A stretch of DNA of 32,988 nt from Alistipes sp. (lineage in GTDB: Bacteria > Bacteroidota > Bacteroidia > Bacteroidales > Rikenellaceae): contig JAGBTZ010000022.1 in NCBI GenBank assembly GCA_017631055.1, forward strand, positions 1 to 32,988, read 5' to 3'. The notes beneath the pieces are model-generated. The model was not told the origin of the DNA. It made no database searches and saw nothing but the letters and a program-made list of their open reading frames with translations. The position numbers and the translations under genes were made by a program. Below are positions 29,748 to 32,988 of this stretch, piece by piece. The number at the start of each line of letters is the position of its first letter. Within the stretch, counting starts at the first letter, position 1.

Positions 29748-32507
29748 ATGCATCGAAAATTTGCATCCATCGTAATCCTCTCGCTGATTGCGAGCATTGC
29801 GACCGCCTCACCCAAAATCTACCATAAGGGATGGATTGACTTCAACAAGAACGGCAAGATGGATACCTACGAAAATCCCAAGGCAGACATCAACGACCGC
29901 ATCGAGGACCTGCTAAGTCAGATGACACTCGAGGAGAAGAGTTGTCAGATGGCAACGCTCTACGGTTATCGCCGTGTGTTGCGCGACCAGTTGCCGACCC
30001 CCGAGTGGAAGAACAAAATATGGAAAGACGGCATCGGTGCCATTGACGAGCATCTCAACTCGTTCAAGGGTTGGAATCAACCTCTGACCACCGAGAGCCC
30101 CTACATCTGGCCGGCAAGCAAGCACGCTTGGGCACTGAATGAGGTGCAACGCTTCTTCGTGGAGCAGACCCGATTGGGTATCCCCGTGGACTTCACCAAC
30201 GAGGGTTTGCGAGGCGTGGAGGCCTACAAGGCGACCAACTTCCCCACTCAACTCGGTTTGGGCTCAACGTGGGATAAGGCCCTAATCCGCAAGGTGGGTC
30301 GCATCACGGGCGAGGAGGCTCGTCTGCTCGGCTACACCAATGTCTATGCACCCATTCTTGACGTTGGTCGTGACCAGAGGTGGGGTCGCTACGAGGAGAT
30401 TTATGGCGAGGACCCCTATCTGGTTGGCGAACTGGGTGTTCAGATGGTCAAAGGTATGCAGGAGGATGGCGGTGTGGCTGCCACTGCCAAGCACTTTGCG
30501 ATATACTCCAACGGCAAGGCTGCACGCGAGGGTATGGCCCGCTGTGACCCCCACGAGTCGCCCCACTCGGTCGAGAATATCCACATCTATCCTTGGCGTG
30601 AGGTCATCGCCCGTGCCGGATTGATGGGATTGATGAGCTCCTACAACGACTACGATGGCGAGCCTATCCAAGGTAGCCGATATTGGCTCTATGAGCGTCT
30701 GCGCCAAGATTTCGGCTTCAAGGGCTATGTGGTCTCGGACTCGGATGCGGTGGAGTATCTCCACATGAAGCACAAAACCTCGCCCAATATGAAAGAGTCT
30801 GTCCGCCAGAGTGTCGAGGCGGGTCTGAATGTTCGTTGCACGTTCCGTTCGCCCGATAGCTACATCCTCCCACTGCGAGAACTTGTACGCGAGGGTAGTA
30901 TCTCTATGGCAACCATCGACGAGCGTGTGCGCGATATCCTGAGAGTTAAGTTTATGGTGGGTCTTTTCGACAAGCCCTACGCCAACGAGCGAGATATGGA
31001 GCGTGCCGACCGCGAGGTGAATGGAGTCGAGAACAACAAGGTGGCACTCGAGGCTTCGCAAAAGTCGCTCGTTCTGCTCAAGAATAGTGGCCTACTGCCG
31101 TTGAATGCATCATCATTGCGCAAGGTGCTGGTCGTGGGTCCCAATGCCGACAATGACGACTATGCACACATTCACTACGGACCTCAGGCCACCGAGTCGG
31201 TGACGGTCTACCAGGGTCTGAAAACCGCCCTCGAGGGCAAGGCCGAGGTGCTCTACACCAAAGGTTGTGAGCATGTCGATTCGCAATGGCCCGACTCCGA
31301 ACTCTTTGGTTATGAGCCTACGGCAGAGGAGTTGGCATCAATAGGCGAGGCTGTCAGGTTGGCCACCGAGGCTGATGTTGCTGTGGCTGTCTTGGGCGAT
31401 TGCTTGCGCACCTGTGGCGAAAATCGCAGTCGTTCGAGCCTCGATTTGCCCCCGTGTCAGGAGTTGCTCATCAAGGAGCTGAAGAAGACCGGCAAGCCCC
31501 TTATCGTGGTCTTAATCAGCGGACGTCCCGCATCAATCAACTGGGCAGAACGCAATGCCGATGCCATAATCCAAGCCTTTTACCCCGGAGCACACGGAGG
31601 TACGGCCGTGGCGCAAGCCCTACTCGGAGAGTACAACCCCGGAGGCAAGCTGACCGTAACATTCCCACGCACCGTTGGCCAAATCCCGCTCAACTTCCCA
31701 TTCAAGCCCAACTCGCAAGTGGATGGCTACAAGGGGGTAGGACCCAATGGCCAGAAGACCCGTGCTGCAGGAGCCCTCTACGACTTCGGTTACGGATTGA
31801 GCTACACCTCTTTCGAGTACTCTAATCTCAAACTCTCAAGCTCCAAAATCCGCCCCGAGGAGTCGATAGAGGTGGAGTTCGACATCACCAATACCGGCAA
31901 ATACAGGGGTGATGAGATTGTCCAGCTCTACATCCACGACCGACTCAGTTCGATAACGGTCTACGAGCGTATGTTGCGTGGTTTTGAGCGCATTACACTC
32001 GACCCGGGGCAGACCCAGCGGGTAAAGATGACACTCGAGCCTCGCCACTTCACGATGCTCGACCGCAATATGAAGCCCGTAATCGAGCCAGGACTCTTCG
32101 ACATCTACATCGCTGCATCTTCGACCGACATCCGCCTGGTCGAGACCATAACTATCATCGACCCCGCAAATCCCGATGCTCATTACAGCTACTCGGATTC
32201 GCCCATAGCCTCACGTCTACCCGTAACGCTCGAGGCTGGCGACGAGTTTATAATTCCGCTCCGGTCGTCAGTGGGATTTCACAAATACACCCTCGAGTGG
32301 CGATTGGATTCGAGGTGTAGTTACGAGGTGTTGCTCAACCTCGGAGGTGGTCAGTTTACGCCTATGCACCGACTCGAGAGCTCGGGCGGAGCCGTTTCGC
32401 CACGCTTCAAGGTCGACTACGAGGCTAACGATATGATGATTCGTGTCGTCAAGGGCAAGGGAACGCTTGTCAATCTCGATTGCCAAGCGTTGGCGGTTGA
32501 GCGATAG
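29748..32507 (+). CDS. Secreted glycoside hydrolase family 3 enzyme (beta-glucosidase/xylosidase-like)
   Basis: A 919-residue exported glycosidase. Residues 1-20 are a signal peptide. Next is a short EF-hand-like loop, DFNKNGKMDTYE (31-42), with acidic or amide residues at calcium positions 1, 3, 5, 9 and 12. The GH3 N-domain begins near 50, with ILDVGRDQRWGRYEE, TAKHFAIYSNG and the nucleophile D331 in YVVSDSDAVEYL. The C-domain contains CGENRSRSSLDLPP with the likely acid/base glutamate. The fibronectin-III-like domain spans about 700-800. The last 115 residues form an extra beta-rich domain, possibly carbohydrate-binding. No SusC/SusD genes are adjacent, so the substrate is open. Export is likely to the periplasm. 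Confidence 0.92.
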   Translation: MHRKFASIVILSLIASIATASPKIYHKGWIDFNKNGKMDTYENPKADINDRIEDLLSQMTLEEKSCQMATLYGYRRVLRDQLPTPEWKNKIWKDGIGAIDEHLNSFKGWNQPLTTESPYIWPASKHAWALNEVQRFFVEQTRLGIPVDFTNEGLRGVEAYKATNFPTQLGLGSTWDKALIRKVGRITGEEARLLGYTNVYAPILDVGRDQRWGRYEEIYGEDPYLVGELGVQMVKGMQEDGGVAATAKHFAIYSNGKAAREGMARCDPHESPHSVENIHIYPWREVIARAGLMGLMSSYNDYDGEPIQGSRYWLYERLRQDFGFKGYVVSDSDAVEYLHMKHKTSPNMKESVRQSVEAGLNVRCTFRSPDSYILPLRELVREGSISMATIDERVRDILRVKFMVGLFDKPYANERDMERADREVNGVENNKVALEASQKSLVLLKNSGLLPLNASSLRKVLVVGPNADNDDYAHIHYGPQATESVTVYQGLKTALEGKAEVLYTKGCEHVDSQWPDSELFGYEPTAEELASIGEAVRLATEADVAVAVLGDCLRTCGENRSRSSLDLPPCQELLIKELKKTGKPLIVVLISGRPASINWAERNADAIIQAFYPGAHGGTAVAQALLGEYNPGGKLTVTFPRTVGQIPLNFPFKPNSQVDGYKGVGPNGQKTRAAGALYDFGYGLSYTSFEYSNLKLSSSKIRPEESIEVEFDITNTGKYRGDEIVQLYIHDRLSSITVYERMLRGFERITLDPGQTQRVKMTLEPRHFTMLDRNMKPVIEPGLFDIYIAASSTDIRLVETITIIDPANPDAHYSYSDSPIASRLPVTLEAGDEFIIPLRSSVGFHKYTLEWRLDSRCSYEVLLNLGGGQFTPMHRLESSGGAVSPRFKVDYEANDMMIRVVKGKGTLVNLDCQALAVER

Positions 32508-32520
32508 CTATTACAACTCT

Positions 32521-32568
32521 TACACTATTACATGGGGGGGGTACCCCTGTAATACCTGTAATAGTGTA
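32521..32568. terminator. Inverted repeat after the GH3 gene
   Basis: TACACTATTACA (32521-32532) pairs perfectly with 32557-32568. Between them a run of eight G continues into TACCCC, making an inner GGGGTACCCC palindrome. It lies 14 bp past the GH3 stop and could fold at the transcript's 3' end, though there is no T tract. Confidence 0.5.
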
Positions 32569-32632
32569 ATAGGTGTAATAGGTGTAATACCTGTAATACC
32601 TGTAAGACCTGTAAGAGTGTAATAGTGTAAGA
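32547..32632. repeat. 8/9-bp tandem repeat array (TGTAATACC family)
   Basis: About ten head-to-tail units of TGTAATACC, TGTAATAGG, TGTAATAG, TGTAAGACC and TGTAAGAG follow one another. Units vary at the last positions and between eight and nine bases. The array runs directly into the heptamer array at 32633. Confidence 0.85.
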
Positions 32633-32695
32633 GCCGTTGGCCATTAGCCATTAGCCATTGGCCATTAGCTATTAGCTATTGGACTTTGGCTATTG
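32633..32695. repeat. 7-bp tandem repeat array, nine units
   Basis: Nine heptamers of the GCCATTA/GCCATTG/GCTATTR family occupy 63 bp without interruption. It is the same unit family as at 3722-3772, after manA. Confidence 0.9.
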
Positions 32696-32701
32696 GTAAA
32701 A

Positions 32702-32756
32702 AACTCCTCCCCTGTCTTAGGGGAGGTGGTCGTAGACCGGAGGGGTCGTGTAAAAA
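32702..32756. repeat. CCTCCCC hairpin repeat
   Basis: CCTCCCCT (32706-32713) pairs with AGGGGAGG (32719-32726) around GTCTT. GACCGGAGGGGTC follows at about 32735-32747. It is a compact GC-rich element standing directly before the dispersed repeat, of a sort that recurs between genes in Bacteroidota. Confidence 0.6.
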
Positions 32757-32757
32757 C

Positions 32758-32951
32758 TCTCGTCATCTCGAGTATTTGCATCTTGCAAGGGCTGGTAGCG
32801 CGGGTTGCGCACAAGCAAATACGAGGAGATCTACCTTTTTGGAAACTCGCTCTCCGCAGCGTACTATTCACAGCGGAAGATTCTCTCGTGGTTGTTTGGT
32901 AGGATATTTCGCCCCACACCCTTACCACAAACAACCCCTCGGAATGACGAG
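32758..32951 (+). repeat. Dispersed palindromic repeat, copy B (MITE-like, about 194 bp)
   Basis: The first 82 bp match the window's opening 82 bp in inverted orientation. The element starts with CTCGTCATCTCGAG (32759) and ends with the near-complement CTCGGAATGACGAG (to 32951), giving 14-bp terminal inverted repeats with two mismatches. No transposase gene or convincing target-site duplication is visible. The remaining bases to the window end show no gene; frames that cross it end at the edge and lack any known motif. Confidence 0.65.
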
Positions 32952-32988
32952 GTCTATTTTTGCCAATGGCAACGAATGGCTGAGTTGA

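Noticed and set aside
32547-32695. CRISPR array
   Set aside because: Units are only 7-9 bp, directly adjacent with no spacers, and no cas genes are present.
32686-32988. Open frames running to the right edge of the window
   Set aside because: They lie within the dispersed repeat and the CCTCCCC hairpin element. Their peptide sequence is explained by the repeat, and no start signals are seen.

Overview
The window looks like ordinary chromosome of a member of the Bacteroidota, most likely order Bacteroidales and possibly Rikenellaceae/Alistipes. Several things point that way. Many genes are preceded by the phylum-specific -7 box TAnnTTTG. There is a PorV/PorQ-family outer-membrane protein beside a protease with a type IX secretion (T9SS) C-terminal signal. 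A PUR-alpha-like DUF3276 protein is present, as is a phylum-type DnaE with an insertion in its PHP domain. A cysteate-synthase-like PLP enzyme would fit a sulfonolipid-making lineage. The family placement is inference. I see no phage, plasmid, insertion-sequence, CRISPR or rRNA genes.

Layout. (1) 1-3722, plus strand: nspC (polyamine), a cysteate/threonine-synthase-family enzyme and manA, in one close-packed cluster. (2) 3723-4263: a gene-poor stretch with heptamer repeats, paired terminators, a real tRNA-Pro(UGG) on the minus strand, and a stray exact copy of that tRNA's 3' end. (3) 4264-7934, minus strand: S8 protease lipoprotein with T9SS tail, then a PorV/PorQ-family beta-barrel, then a low-molecular-weight tyrosine phosphatase. 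(4) glyA (plus) converges through a strong hairpin on glmM followed by an M20 dipeptidase (minus). (5) 12317-18965, plus strand: a seven-gene run of nucleoside phosphorylase, dnaN, dnaQ-like exonuclease, LysM/periplasmic-binding lipid-phase or periplasmic protein, rex, an FMN-adenylyltransferase-only RibF relative and a YbgC-type thioesterase, ending in a terminator. (6) htpG has its own promoter, which matches sigma-54 rather than the housekeeping pattern. (7) A 391-bp convergent gap holds two related long stem-loops. (8) Minus strand: aroE, then dnaE followed by trxA. (9) Minus strand: S41 protease, DUF3276 protein and an unrecognised 203-residue protein, each with its own promoter or terminator signals. 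(10) Plus strand: a secreted GH3 glycosidase, then 481 bp of layered repeats.

The genes are mainly housekeeping: replication (dnaN, dnaQ, dnaE), cell-wall precursor synthesis (glmM), one-carbon metabolism (glyA), aromatic synthesis (aroE) and redox control (rex, trxA, FAD synthesis). A smaller set concerns the envelope and secretion.

The least ordinary features are non-coding. They are the sigma-54-like promoter with palindromes before htpG, the duplicated tRNA 3' end, the twin inverted terminators at 3998-4107, the long hairpins at 21264-21550, the 7- and 9-bp tandem arrays, and a dispersed palindromic repeat found in opposite orientations at the two extreme ends of the window. I did not find a convincing new multi-gene system.
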